Below the pieces are notes generated by a model, which was given only the letters and a program-made list of their open reading frames with translations, was not told the DNA's origin and searched no databases. This document shows positions 1 to 12,037 of a DNA stretch of 64,000 bases, in pieces (positions within the stretch are counted from its first letter, which is position 1; each line of letters opens with the position of its first letter). Source of the DNA: Mesaphorura yosii (lineage: Eukaryota; Arthropoda; Collembola; Poduromorpha; Tullbergiidae); the NCBI GenBank assembly GCA_009869945.1, contig WIXG01000136.1, positions 120,747 through 184,746 of the forward strand, in the 5' to 3' direction. The position numbers and the translations under genes are program-made.

Positions 1-8
1 ACAACTCA

Positions 9-3000
9 ATGAATGGCATGAGCAAGCTCCCTTCATCATTGATCAGTAAGACAGGAGCAACGAAAAAATTAGTCATCAAAAATTTGAAGGGTAAGATCTT
101 ATAGAATTAATGGACGTAACGCTAGGGCATGGCCATAGGCAATATGTTTCTATTCGCAGAGAAACCTAAGGTCTCCGAAGATTATCAGACTGAAACATGG
201 AGGAAGTTGCGAGAGTCGGTTATTGCAATACAGACGTCAAAGCCTATTTGCTATTGCTTAGAAGAATTGTACCAAGCAGTAGAGAATATGTGCAGCTACA
301 AAATGGCTCCACAACTTTACGATAATCTTAAAGGTAAGATTGATGTGGAGATCAAAATGCAAGACCTTAATACACTCTTTGTCTATGCAGAGGTAATTGA
401 AATGCACGTCAAAGACAATGTTGAACCGTACATAAGAAGCGTGCAAGACCGAAAAATATTTTTACGCGAAATGGAAAGCTGCTGGCAGTCTCATTGTCGC
501 CAAATGATTATGATCCGAAGTATTTTTCTGTATTTGGATCGGCGATATGTACTCCATACCCCTGCAATTCCTTCCATTTGGTAAGGATAACCCCAGAAAA
601 TTTAAGCTGAGAGCAATAACTTATTGTTAACATTTGGTTTGTAATTTATGTGCAGGGATATGGGTTTAGAACTCTTCAGGAAACATGTTATCGGGCAACA
701 GTTGGCGCAGACTCGCACAGTGGACGGACTGTTGATGTTAATTGAAAGTGAAAGGCAAGGGGACGTGGTTGATCGACTGCTTCTAAAATCCCTACTTCGA
801 ATGCTGTCTGATCTTCAGATTTATCAGGATGTGTTTGAGCACAGGTTAGACATTCAAAGAGGGCACTCTTTGCCTTTTTGAGATGAGATCTGCGTACTAA
901 AGTTGTGCCAATTTTTTTTCCAGATTTCTGCAGGCGACTGATTCTTTATACACTGCAGAAGGAAGAAAGTTGATGCAGGAAATGGAAGTGCCTGAATATT
1001 TGACTCATGTAGAGAAGAGGTTACAGGAAGAAAATGATCGCGTATTGCATTATTTGGACAGCGGAACCAAGTACGTTTCTTCCATGATTCTATGAAATGA
1101 ATGAATCCGTGATTTATATTGTGAATTGTTATATATTACAGGTGGGCTCTTATCCATACTGTGGAGAGACAGTTAATTTCCGAACATTTAGGAAGCATTC
1201 TTTGTAAAGGGCTCGAGAATATGCTAGATAATAATCGAATTCAGGAGCTCACGCTAATGTATAACTTGTTCAACCGTGTCAAGAATGGACTTACTGATCT
1301 GTGTACGCATTTTAATTCCTTTATTAAGGTAACTTCATTCAAACTTGGACACTAGTTCTTTACAGAGTATATAAGTTTTATCTTTGTACGTACGCAGAAA
1401 AAAGGAAGAACAATTGTAATAGATCCCGAGAAGGACAAGTCTATGGTCCAAGATCTTCTAGACTTCAAGGACAAGATGGACAATATCGTAAATCTGTGCT
1501 TCGGACGAACGGAAAAATTTATCAACAGCGTAAAAGAGGCTTTTGAGCATTTCATTAACCAAAGGCCAAATAAACCAGCTGAACTGATAGGTGAGCATTA
1601 CCCATTAACCGACAAAGCCGCTACCTTTATTCATTGATTTTTTAACGGGACTAACATTTTTATAATACTATAGCCAAGTTCGTGGACTCCAAACTCAGGC
1701 TGGGAAATAAAGAAGCGACCGAAGAAGAACTCGAAAAGCTACTTGACAAGATAATGGTGATATTTAGATTTATTCACGGGAAGGATGTGTTTGAGGCGTT
1801 TTACAAGAAGGATCTTGCGAAGCGCTTGCTGGTCGGCAAATCAGCCAGTGTCGACGCCGAGAAAAGCATGTTATCAAAATTGAAGCAAGAATGTGGAGGA
1901 GCGTTCACATCAAAACTGGAAGGCATGTTTAAAGACATGGAGCTCTCACGAGACATCAATGTCGCCTTCAAGCAGGTACTTATTTAGCACGCACAAACTA
2001 TTAGAGCCATTAAGCCGTACAACGTGCAACTCGATGTTTTCTACTTTTAGCACACAAATAACTTAAAAACCACGTTTGATTGCTCAATTGACCTTACCGT
2101 GAACATTTTGACAATGGGTTACTGGCCTACTTACCCTATCGTGGAAGTCAACTTGCCAGCAGAAATGGTACAGTTTCAGGAGATATTTAATAAGTTCTAC
2201 TTGGGAAAGCACAGCGGTAGAAAACTGCAATGGCAGCCAACTCTCGGACATTGCATGCTAAAGGCCACATTTGAGCACGTATGTTTTAATTCGATTTTAC
2301 ATATTTCGGTGCGGTACGAAGCAATAACTTTAATTAATTGTCATCATAATGCAGGGGAATAAGGAACTTCAGGTTTCATTATATCAGGGATTAGTTCTTC
2401 TCTTATTCAACGAAGTTGATGAACTTTCCTACGATGAAATTAAGACTGGCACAAATATTGAGGTAATTCACTAACGACAAACTTGATGTTCCGACTCCTT
2501 GTTCAGGTTTGTGTACAACGCAATGTTTGTGGTTTCAGGAAGAAGAACTGAAACGAACTCTGCAGTCACTAGCTTGTGGAAAAGCACGAGTTTTGATGAA
2601 GAATCCGAAAGGGAAAGAAATTACTGCTGAAGATACGTTTCAGTTTAATAAAGATTTTGCAAATAAGCTCTTCCGGGTCAAAATAAATCAAATCCAAATG
2701 AAGGAGACGGTATGCCAAATCTATCATTTGCCAGTACTCAGAGTATTTGCTTGCAACTGTGCTCAATCTCTCTTTACTTTTCAGAATGAGGAACAAAAAT
2801 CTACTGAAGAACGGGTATTTCAAGATCGTCAGTATCAGATTGATGCGGCAATTGTTCGGATTATGAAAATGAGGAAAACATTGTCGCATCAACTGCTTGT
2901 CTCAGAACTATACAACCTCTTGAAATTTCCTGTCACAGTAAGTCCAATGCTAATGCTTGTTCGGTGAGTCCCAGAAGTCTGACAAAAATTGTTCTTTGTT

Positions 3001-3101
3001 CACAGCCCGTGGACTTGAAGAAAAGAATAGAGAGCCTGATTGATCGGGATTATATGGCTCGAGATAAGGAGAACCCTAAGCAATACAATTACGTTGCTTA
3101 A
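9..3101 (+). CDS. Cul4: Cullin-4, scaffold of CRL4 E3 ubiquitin ligases (5' end may be incomplete)
   Basis: Thirteen coding exons: 9-90, 160-333, 391-580, 656-844, 924-1070, 1142-1328, 1398-1590, 1674-1975, 2051-2278, 2355-2462, 2539-2709, 2785-2937, 3006-3101. They join in frame to 739 codons (human CUL4A is about 760). The product is nearly colinear with CUL4A/B: KKLVIKN near the N-terminus, [37 protein letters not shown] and TMGYWPTY in the cullin-homology region, and [19 protein letters not shown] in the C-terminal winged helix. Lys685 in IVRIMK corresponds to the NEDD8-acceptor lysine. In the family, CUL4 holds DDB1/DCAF substrate receptors at its N-terminus and RBX1-E2 at its C-terminus, mainly in the nucleus. 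ATG 9 is the first in-frame Met in the window, but a longer CUL4B-like N-terminus could lie upstream. Introns are 57-83 bp. Confidence 0.95.
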
Positions 3102-3105
3102 TAAA
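3100..3105 (+). terminator. Poly(A) signal overlapping the Cul4 stop codon
   Basis: AATAAA shares bases with the TAA stop (3099-3101). A second AATAAA at 3349-3354 would give a 3'UTR of about 270 nt and may be the main signal. Confidence 0.5.
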
Positions 3106-3106
3106 G

Positions 3107-4050
3107 ATAGAGTAAATGTACATTTAAATTGTAATTTGAGCTAAAAGTGACTAAGTGTGTTTATAGTTTTATAATCCTGCGTTGAACATGAAACTGAGTC
3201 TCGCACACCAGGTCACCCTAACTAATTTGATCCTCGAAATTGCGAAAAAATACTTTAGGTATTAAGATAAGTGGACTTTTCGTCACTTCTATTGAAATGC
3301 ATGCTAGTTACAGAAGCTCTTTCTTTGTATCTCAAATCGTCGTTAAGAAATAAAAGCTTCAGCTGCTCTGTGTCTTCGACTTCTACTACTGAAGAAAGGA
3401 CTTGCGCTAGACTAATTTGCTAGAATTACGCTTGCTTGCTAATTCGGTTGAGAATGTGTCAAACTTTTGAAAAACGACTTCTCTTGCATTGTCGGAGTCG
3501 TGCATAGACAGGAATTCGTAATACTTGCAAAAATTCACCAATTCAAATGATTTGTATTCTGTATGTGTGCAAGTGACGTACCAACAACTTTGTGTGGCAG
3601 TGCGGCGAATATCCTTCGCCACTTTTTAGCGAGTTGCGCATTGCGTTGTCGCTGTCACTTCCCATTCATATTCACTACGTCGTCACGACCCGCACAGATT
3701 GTTCATGTTGTTCATATTGGAAATGTTCTGAACTGGAAATGATCAGCATCGAACCGTGAATGTGAATTTAGTTCACATTGAATTGACGTGGAGTTCGCAA
3801 ATATTTAATTTATCTCTTTATCATCATCCGAAAGCATTTACGTTGACTTTTACGTACGTGGACTTGTACGCATAACGCGTTCAAATATCAAAATCTGCTG
3901 CAACCTACAAATCCACATTCTGTCACATTTGAAACTGGGGATTATAATATCATTTAATCAGCAGGAGAGGATACCGCCGGAGTCCTGCCCAACCTCATCT
4001 CAACTTAGACGATCATAATTATAATCAGTTTTGATTTAAGCCGAAAGTTA
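3107..4050. other. Cul4-TM9SF2 intergenic region and TM9SF2 promoter side
   Basis: I found no supported coding region here. It must hold the TM9SF2 promoter because the TM9SF2 5'UTR donor is at 4057/4058. A cluster of GTTCA half-sites, including one perfect inverted repeat at 3759-3779, is the only visible structure. Confidence 0.5.
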
Positions 4051-4057
4051 AATCAAG

Positions 4058-4166
4058 GTAAGGAATGAACTCTGATTTAACTGGAATCGAACGGGGTGTA
4101 ATAATTGAATTTATTAGTTCAATTTATTAGAGTTTATTGGACCTATCTTACATGTATTTCTTTCAG
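4058..4166 (+). other. Intron in the TM9SF2 5'UTR
   Basis: A donor AATCAAG|GTAAGG at 4057/4058 pairs with a pyrimidine-rich acceptor TTTCTTTCAG ending at 4166. The start codon then lies 11 nt into the next exon. This is inferred from splice consensus only. Confidence 0.6.
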
Positions 4167-4176
4167 AACATAAATC

Positions 4177-7100
4177 ATGGGTCCCGTACGACAACACAGG
4201 CTGTGGTTAATATCAAGTCTTGTCTTATTGTTGGCATCACTATCACAGGGGTTCTATTTACCCGGCCTGGCGCCAGGTACGCCTCTCTTAACTTATAAAG
4301 GAAATTAACACTTAAGCTAGCTACTAAATAATTTTCTACATCATTTAGTTAACTTCTGCCCGGATGGTTCAGTTACACCCACCTGCCAGGTAAGCATGAC
4401 ATTCATGTCATTCATGTTCATCAGGTAATAATAATCTTATTTTTTTTACTTGTGGCGATCTGAATCTTTAGTCAAAAATTCAGCTGTTCGTAAATCGACT
4501 GAATTCAGAAGAGTCGGTCATACCGTTCGAGTACCATTAGTAAGTAATGTGAATGATAAACTATACTTCGACAATTCGATGACATATGATTTACAAATGA
4601 GATTTTCCTTTCACCTAAACTTTAGCTTCGACTTCTGTCTTGGAGATGAGACCGAATCTCCAGTAGAAAATCTTGGCCAAGTCGTATTTGGTGAACGAAT
4701 CAGACCTTCTCCTTATCAGGTAAAGTTTAACATCTCTCGAGTTTGATCTTTGGTTTCGACGAAGGGCATAACTCTGTTCCTTCATATGCAGATCACGTTC
4801 AAGAAACACGAACGGTGCAAGCCAGTTTGTGCCGCAAAAACATATTCCAAAGATAAGCCAGAAAGCCTGCAAGCACTTGCAGTGTTGAAGAATGGAATCA
4901 GCTTGAACTATCAGCACCATTGGATTGTTGGTAAGATCTATTTTAGGTTAATGTGAATGTGAATGGTTTGGAATTCGAATGCTTTACAATTTGTTCTTGC
5001 ACTTTAGATAATATGCCTGTTACTTGGTGTTATATGGCTGATCATAACCAAAAATATTGTTCAACGGGCTTTCCAATTGTAAGATTTTTTTATTGAATAT
5101 ATCGGGAATTAGCATCGCCATTAATAAATCATAAATACTCAAAAATTAAATAATGAAACTTTTAGGGATGCTATATTGACAAGGAAGGTGTGCCTAAAGA
5201 CGCGTGCAGCCTGATTAAGGAACAGTACCGCAAAAAGGATACGTTTTATGTGTTTAATCACGTCGATCTCAAAATTTCTTACCATAGTGGTCGAAACACC
5301 GATTGGGGGACTCAGCTGAATCCTGAATCTGGAAGAATCATATGTAAGTATTTGAACTACGTGTGTAATCTTAAAGAAGGTTGTTAGTGACTTGTCTCAA
5401 TTCTTTCAGCGGTCAAAGTTGATCCCAAGAGTATCAAGCATGACGGTGATAAGCCTAACTGTCCCCTGGAAGGCTCGGAAGAGCCGATGGAGATTCCAGG
5501 CAATCAGTTAAAGGAGCCCATCAGTATTCTGTACACTTACAGTGTCAGCTTTGAGGTTAATTGCAGTATTCATTAGATTCGCTGTGGCTTAATGACTTTC
5601 ATTCTTAATCGAAAGAATGGTGTGCTCATTTAGGAAGACAATGACGTCAAATGGTCATCACGATGGGATTACATTTTGGAATCTATGCCTCATACAAACA
5701 TTCAATGGTTCTCGATTCTGAATTCTCTGGTGATCGTGCTATTCCTATCTGGAATGGTTGCGATGATTTTATTGAGAACACTTCACAAAGATATAGCGCG
5801 CTATAACCAGGTAAGTGGTACTTGCTATACTTGCTCCCTTGTCACTATGCTATAATAGAATGTTCTTGAAAGAAGATCGACTCTGGTGAGGATGCACAAG
5901 AAGAATTTGGTTGGAAATTGGTTCATGGAGACGTGTTCCGCCCTCCCAGAAAAGGAATGCTTCTGTCAGTCTTTCTGGGTTCTGGTGTACAAGTGCTGGC
6001 GATGAGCGTGATCACCTTGGCGTTTGCATGCTTGGGATTCTTGTCGCCAGCCAACAGAGGAGCCTTGATGACTTGCGCACTTGTGTTGTATGTGTGTCTC
6101 GGAACTCCAGCTGGTTTTGTTTCATCGAGGGTGTACAAGAGTTTTGGTGGTGAAAAATGGAAGACCAACGTTATACTAACGTCAACTCTTTGTCCAGGGT
6201 AAGGTAAAATTATTAATTGGCCGGTTAATTACATGCAAGTCTTCACTTTCACTTCGTCTTGTTTCTAGCGTGGTATTCGGAATATTCTTTATCATGAATT
6301 TAATTCTTTGGGGAAACAAAAGCTCAGCAGCAATACCATTTTCAACACTAGTGGCTCTGCTTGCTCTTTGGATTTGTGTGTCGGTGCCTTTGAGTAAGTA
6401 CTTTTGAAAATTTAGCAGCGTCTTATTAACCAATTATACAATTGTTATACAAGAATTATGAGATACACGATAACTAGACTGTTCAGATGGTAAGCTCCGA
6501 AACATTTAGGTAATAATAATAATTAACGTTAAACTTATTGTCACTTCAAAAGTTACATCAAATTATCCTCCAAGTGAGTTAAGGCCTCCTCTTCCCAAGC
6601 CTAATCGGACAAATCGTTGCACGTTGTTTGAGACACACAAAGGCACAAATAATTTATTGCAAACAAGTTAGGACAACAAAATTCAAAGTCAAACGATTTG
6701 CTTGCAAACAAACAAATCAGCTCTCGATCAATCAGAAAGCAGCTATTGACAAACAAGTTAAATGCTGCTCAGTGATAGGTTGCTGTGTTACTTGTATAGT
6801 ATTGTGCTTACTTAAGCATGCTTTTTGTGTGCGGTTGACCCATTGTCCTTAATTTTAGTTTTTCAACAGCGGATGTCTTGTTTTATTCATAGCATTCATC
6901 GGAGCATACTTTGGATTCCGCAAGCGCGTTATTGAACATCCGGTCAGAACCAATCAGATTCCTCGTCAAATACCAGAGCAAACAGTGTACACCCAAGCTG
7001 CTCCAGGAATTATCATGGGCGGTGTCTTGCCTTTTGGCTGCATCTTTATTCAACTTTTCTTCATTCTAAATTCAATTTGGTAAGCCAATGAGCCTATAAG

Positions 7101-7648
7101 CCAGATGCCGTTCTTAGAAAGATCCGTGGCTAGTATCATCTGTTTTATTATCAACAGGTCTAGTCAGATGTATTATATGTTTGGATTCCTATTCCTGGTG
7201 TTTATCATTCTCGTCATAACCTGCTCTGAAACTACAATTCTTCTCTGCTACTTCCATCTTTGCTCTGAGGTAGGCGTCAATTGGTTTAAATGCATGCCGA
7301 CCGCTAAAATGTTTGTGTCTCATTCAGGATTATCGGTGGTGGTGGAGAAGCTTCTTGACATCGGGCTTCACCGCCTTTTATCTGTTCCTTTATTGCCTAC
7401 ACTATTTCCTGACAAAATTGAACATTGAAGGAGCAGCGTCGACTTTCCTTTACTTCGGATACACCTTAATTATGGTCTTCCTATTCTTCCTTCTAACAGG
7501 TAAGGATACAGCGGGCATTTTTAGACGAAATAGCCTGAACTCGTACTAAAAGACGAATTCTAAATCTTTGTGAATTTCAGGTACCCTCGGCTTCTTTGCC
7601 TGCTTTTGGTTCGTCCGTCAGATTTACAGTGTAGTAAAAGTAGACTAA
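4177..7648 (+). CDS. TM9SF2: Transmembrane 9 superfamily member 2 (nonaspanin)
   Basis: Fifteen coding exons: 4177-4276, 4349-4389, 4472-4539, 4626-4719, 4792-4930, 5008-5078, 5166-5343, 5410-5555, 5634-5810, 5876-6198, 6269-6393, 6893-7079, 7158-7269, 7328-7499, 7581-7648. They give 666 residues (human TM9SF2 is 663). A signal peptide (Leu-rich, residues about 8-25) is followed by the family signature [12 protein letters not shown], a lumenal domain to about residue 280, then nine hydrophobic segments. Highly conserved blocks include [43 protein letters not shown] and [17 protein letters not shown]. The protein ends in KVD, the COPI-binding KXD-type Golgi-retention signal of this family. Its role is in Golgi/endosomal membrane organisation and protein sorting. 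The CPG|VVF junction and the NQ|IDS junction fix the two less typical splice sites (the latter has acceptor AGAAG). TM9SF4 is less likely on sequence pattern. Confidence 0.95.
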
Positions 7649-8348
7649 GGATATCCTTAAATTACGTAAGCGTAAATTAAGTAACGACTGAAGTAATTCA
7701 TGTGCTTGTGATCCCAAACCATACTTTGTCAAATTTCAACTATTTATTTATGATTTGAAGTATAAACCAAAAGAGTGGAATGGTACTTAGCATATAATTT
7801 TTATTACGAGAACTTCGGATTGCAGAAACCATTATTGCACACGCCACCAGTTAAATCCACAAAACTGCTAGAAACAATTTTGTACATTCTCCTTTAATGT
7901 AAATATACGTAGGTGCTAAGCTTGGGGAAATATTAAGGACATGTTATGTAAACCCGGGTGACTGATTCTAGCAGTTAATAACAATGTTGGGACTTCTGGA
8001 TTAGATGTATGTGTGTTAATATTTTCTTCATGTTTATTAGGGATTTTGTATTTCTTTTCGGATGTATTCTGTCCGTTTTTGATGTACTAAATGTAAAATG
8101 TAAAGTGTGGAGTAAGAAAAGAAGCTGCGACGCTTGTGCTATTCGAGCTATTTAATTTATGCTAGATACATGAAAGTACAAGTCAATAATTTTGATTGCC
8201 TAAGCCTGACTTTGTGTAGTAGTGTAAACTTGCAATGTATTTCTAGTTCAATACAGCGTGCTTGTCAGCTGCTTGCTTTGTTGCGTCACTTCCTAGTTCG
8301 TCGTAAGACTTATTTTATGACCGAATATGACCAAGCGTAATCAATAAA
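7649..8348 (+). other. TM9SF2 3'UTR ending at a poly(A) signal
   Basis: About 700 nt of AT-rich sequence without a supported reading frame ends in TCAATAAAAC (AATAAA 8343-8348). The convergent minus-strand gene has its own AATAAA at 8456-8461, so the two transcripts end about 110 bp apart. Confidence 0.65.
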
Positions 8349-8455
8349 ACTTGAGCGGATTATTAACTCCTTTGTTGATAGTTTGACTCGCCGTAATTAT
8401 CGATTTGAGACATGTCATTTTTGCGAGGAATTGAACAGATAGACAATGCAATGAT

Positions 8456-8461
8456 TTTATT
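8456..8461 (-). terminator. Poly(A) signal of the 8498-10445 minus-strand gene
   Basis: TTTATT on the plus strand (AATAAA on the coding strand) lies 37 nt beyond the TAG/TAA-terminated reading frame, convergent with the TM9SF2 signal. Confidence 0.6.
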
Positions 8462-8497
8462 ACAGAAACGTAAATAAACATTGAATAATGTACAGTT

Positions 8498-10445
8498 TTA
8501 TATGTTACAAAAATCAGGTGGTGCAATATTTCCTAGCGTATCTTGTCTTTTCAGCTGCTGTCTCGCATTTCTTGCAGTCAGCGCCCGTCTTTCTATGTCC
8601 GAGAACACACACTCGTTGTCCCCGTTGATGTCTTCAATGTCCGAGTCGTTTAGAATGCTGCTTGCGTTGGCGCTGTTATTAGAGTTCATGTCCCCATACT
8701 CGTCATCAGTGAAGGACTCATGAATGCTTTTTGTTGACCAGAGCATGGAATTGGTCGATAAGCTCTCAAGGCTTCCGCGCTCGAACCGATCCGCTTCTGT
8801 TGACGAGACTGACTCAAGCCTAGCCAACCTCGCGCTGTCACCTGCACTGGTTCGTCTCGGTCGGTTTGGTGTGACAATCGCTCTCACGGTACTTGTAGCT
8901 GTTGAGTTGTCAAAGCCGCTGATGGTTTTCCCAATGCCAATCAAGCGCAATTTGAACATTGTAGCAGGTAACGAAATATTGCGCCGCAGCGGTTTCTTGT
9001 CATTTCCCCGTGTCGTCTGTGCCTGATGAGGAAGTTGCATGTCGTTCCCACTTTCATCGATTAGTGAGTGCTGCGCCGTGTTCATCGTGAATAATATATT
9101 GCTTTGACTGTTGACTCTGCTGGCTCGTCTCTTGTCAATGCCAATATTTGATGATGAGAAGAGACTGGTGTCCAGTGTTATAGCGAGTGGCTCGATGAGT
9201 AATTCGAAGTCGGAGTCACTGAATCGATGTGGGGGCGACGCCTCAAGGTAACTGGTGTCAGTGTCACTCGAGTTATCGACTTCAACCTGTTCAAACAAAG
9301 AAACAAGTGGCGTTATTAAGAAATCTCCAAAGCAATTGATTGCTTTCTCCTTGTGAAATTGTGTGAAATGGAACGCCTTGTGTTGGCTTTCATAACACGA
9401 GAGTAAAGAATCGTTAATTTACCTCATCTCCGTTTTGTGGTATGGCTTTGATGTGATTTTCGGAAAGAAAGTCAAAAATTCCGAAATCCACACATTTTGA
9501 GGTGTCAATGATTCCAAACTCGGTGACAACGCTCTCCTGCATCAAACTGCCCCTTCTGCTGGGGCACGGGGACGTAGCCTCAATAAAATTCTCCAGAATA
9601 TGATTCAGGTCATGGTCATTACTGGGTTCTTCCTCCATGATTGGTTCGCTCGTGACAGTGATTGCAGGTGTAGAAATTAACAGCATCTTTGTCTTGTCAG
9701 GAGTTGTGCTCAAGTTTGACTGCTGTTGAAAGTTGAAGAAATTCGCCGTGCTGCGAGATCCCAGAAGTTGCTCGAGGTCATTTGAGTTTTTATCATTTTT
9801 GTCGTTTTTTGCCGTCCTTTCCATCCTTATGCCCTTGTTCTTGTCCTTGGAGCACTTATTTCCAAATTTTCCAAGCAATGGGGTGCTGGTTTTCCTGTCA
9901 TCTGTCCTCTCCGATGTATGCTTAAAGATTGGTATCCGTATCTTTCGAGGAATGCGAGATTTCTTCATTCTGACCGGACTCTGTGGGCCCCCCGACTGTA
10001 TGAGCAGCTTCCCCGTTTGAATAATTAAACCGGACTGATTTGTTGGGGGTTGGAAATCCTGTTTCGCGTCTGTTAATGCTACAGATGGAAACGACGAGCA
10101 TGAATTCTGACACTTCATGGCTGCTGCTGTGGATGGTGGTTTTAGCGATAATGAGTTTTCACTATTCCTCCTTTCTCTCCCAAGTTGCTGAACGCTTTTC
10201 CTCATCGTACCAGCCACTGCGCTCGGAGGCTGCAAAAGTGTTACAATGGAGTGTCTGTGCTGCTGCTGCTGAACGTGGTCTGATGATGAGTTGGCCTTTG
10301 TGTAAATTGGAGATGTTTTCGGGTGTTTAATGTAGTCGTCCGACTGAAAGACTTCATTCGCTGTTGATTGGTTTTGATTGTTAGGTTCGTCGTAGTCTGT
10401 TTTAACACAGATATTCTGAAGCGGTCGTAGTTGCTTGAAGCCCAT
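8498..10445 (-). CDS. Unrecognised Ser-rich, probably disordered phosphoprotein (603 aa)
   Basis: Two exons, 10445-9423 and 9286-8498, are joined by GAG|GTAAAT...ACAG|GTTGAAG in phase 0 and give 603 residues. ATG 10445 is preceded in frame by a TAA, which supports this start unless an exon is spliced in just upstream. I do not recognise the family. Visible features are a Gln/His run near residue 58, long Ser/Thr/Asn stretches, a basic patch RMKKSRIPRKIRIP near the middle of exon 1, and five RRxS or RRxxS sites (RRNS, RRGS, RRAS, RRNIS, RRTS) of the kind basophilic kinases such as PKA use. The C-terminus is acidic and then ends in QDTLGNIAPPDF. No signal peptide or membrane segment is visible. 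A cytoplasmic signalling or scaffold role is a guess only. The two-exon reading frame itself is strong. Confidence 0.75.
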
Positions 10446-10865
10446 ACTTTAAAGATTCCAAAAAATACAGGGTACAAATCGTTCATAAAGGAGTTCAAAC
10501 TTTAGGGAATTCACAAAGTGGCACAAGTGACAAAGCGAAGAGCACACGATGCGACGGGCGAACTGAACGCGACTGAATAACGGAAAGACACAACATGAGT
10601 ATTTTATTGTCTTCCCTCCTCAAACGACGAAATGACTGCGTCTAAGAAGGCTGGAATCCAATTATTGTACCAAAAGCTCGCAGAGTGAACATGCGTCACA
10701 GAGGATATCAATTTCCAGTACGACATCAAAGACAAAGCAACGCAGTGCAATATATTATATTGCAGCAGGGTCTAATAAACTTCAAATGAAGAGAAAGTAG
10801 AATAGACGTCGACAGCCACTCGTCACTCATTTCTTCTGCGCAAGTGGCACAACATTACTCAATAC

Positions 10866-11156
10866 TCAATATGAAGAAACTAAAGAAACTAGCTCAGTTC
10901 GAGCTTTGAGAGGATGGGCTCTACTTCGTCCTTGTTCCGGTTTACTGGCATTTGCCGACGCTTGTAATGAGTTTCGGAATCCTTTGGGATCTGAAGCACC
11001 AACTGGAAATATTAATAACAAATGTTCACTATCATGGACGGCAAACGGGAAAGTGGAGAAAGGACAGACCACGCTGTTGCTGTTCGTGAGACTGTTTGCC
11101 GTGCAATTAATTCCACTTTCGAGTTCGCCTAAATTGATGGCTTCGTGCAGGGCAGT
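10866..11156 (-). other. Coding-like stretch with two competing open frames, unresolved
   Basis: On the minus strand one frame is open from 11156 to 10866 and ends with a TGA. A second frame becomes open after a good acceptor (ATATTTCCAG at 11003) and reads 37 codons containing IPKDSETHYKRRQMP, ending in TAG at 10889. Both read like protein and only one can be real. The sequence may be 3' exons of the gene starting at 11637, or a separate small gene. No family was recognised. Confidence 0.3.
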
Positions 11157-11373
11157 TCAAAACAGCAACTATAAATACATCAATAATAGTGCCAGTAAAA
11201 AAAACCTTCTGGCGCACATTGTAATAAGTGGTGCATGAATTAGACTACCTGTGTCAGCTCTAATTTTAATTGACAACACAATACATGGAAGCATACTTCG
11301 TCATAAAGTCAGCGTGCGTAGAAGATGGACGAAATGAACCAAATCATTCGCGGTGTTGATTTCAGTCCATCTC

Positions 11374-11637
11374 TCATTCAAAGGCAAAACTTTGCATGAA
11401 ACTTAATACGGAGTCATTGATTTCCTGCGGGTCTTCATATTCTACGTGCAAACGTTCAGCGAAACCAGTATTACGTCTGCAAATCTCAAGGCTACCATCA
11501 AATAATTGGATTTTCACCTAATTGCACAAGAACACAAAAAGACGAATGGTCTATCCCTAAAATACTGTCCTGCGAAGCCGCGAATAAATCATGACCGTTG
11601 TAGACGCGAAAGGCGAAGTGAAGGGCTCATCATGCAT
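11374..11637 (-). CDS. Small unrecognised two-exon protein (71 aa)
   Basis: Exon 11637-11566 (24 codons from an ATG that has an in-frame upstream stop) joins exon 11517-11374 across a 48-bp GTATTT...GCAATTAG intron in phase 0. The product has 71 residues and includes TVKIQLFDGSLEICRRN and EYEDPQEINDSVLSFMQSF, a charged, non-repetitive sequence unlike random AT-rich translation. There is no signal peptide. It lies between two other minus-strand genes and could be the 5' part of a longer gene continuing into 11156-10866. Function unknown. A chance origin is possible but looks less likely than a real gene. Confidence 0.5.
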
Positions 11638-12029
11638 ATTTTATCGGCAAATCGACTTAAAATAAACTTTATCAACTCGTAATGGAATATTTTAATGATC
11701 AACCGAACTTCTTTCTGATTTCAGAATTCATGTCTGAATGTTCGATCGCCTTTTAATGATGGTCTGGCAAGTGCTACGTTCTTCATTTCGTAATGATATT
11801 CAAGGTTTCAACAGCGTAATCTTTTTTTCGAACGTATGCCGTCTTTTATCCTTAACACAATGGCACGATGGAACTGCGTCTTTCCAGCCTCACATTCCCG
11901 AAGCCCGATGCCGACTTTCAGAACAGTTAAGGTTTTCTCGTCCTCGAAACGCTTCACAATTGAAAGGTTGTCGCGGTTTGAAGGATCTTATTAATAGTTA
12001 CGTCATAGTAAGGATAGAACTAGCGCATG

Positions 12030-12035
12030 TTTATT
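12030..12035 (-). terminator. Poly(A) signal directly after the stop of the 12038-14493 gene
   Basis: AATAAA on the minus strand starts 2 nt after the TGA stop (12040-12038), giving a very short 3'UTR. Confidence 0.6.
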
Positions 12036-12037
12036 CT

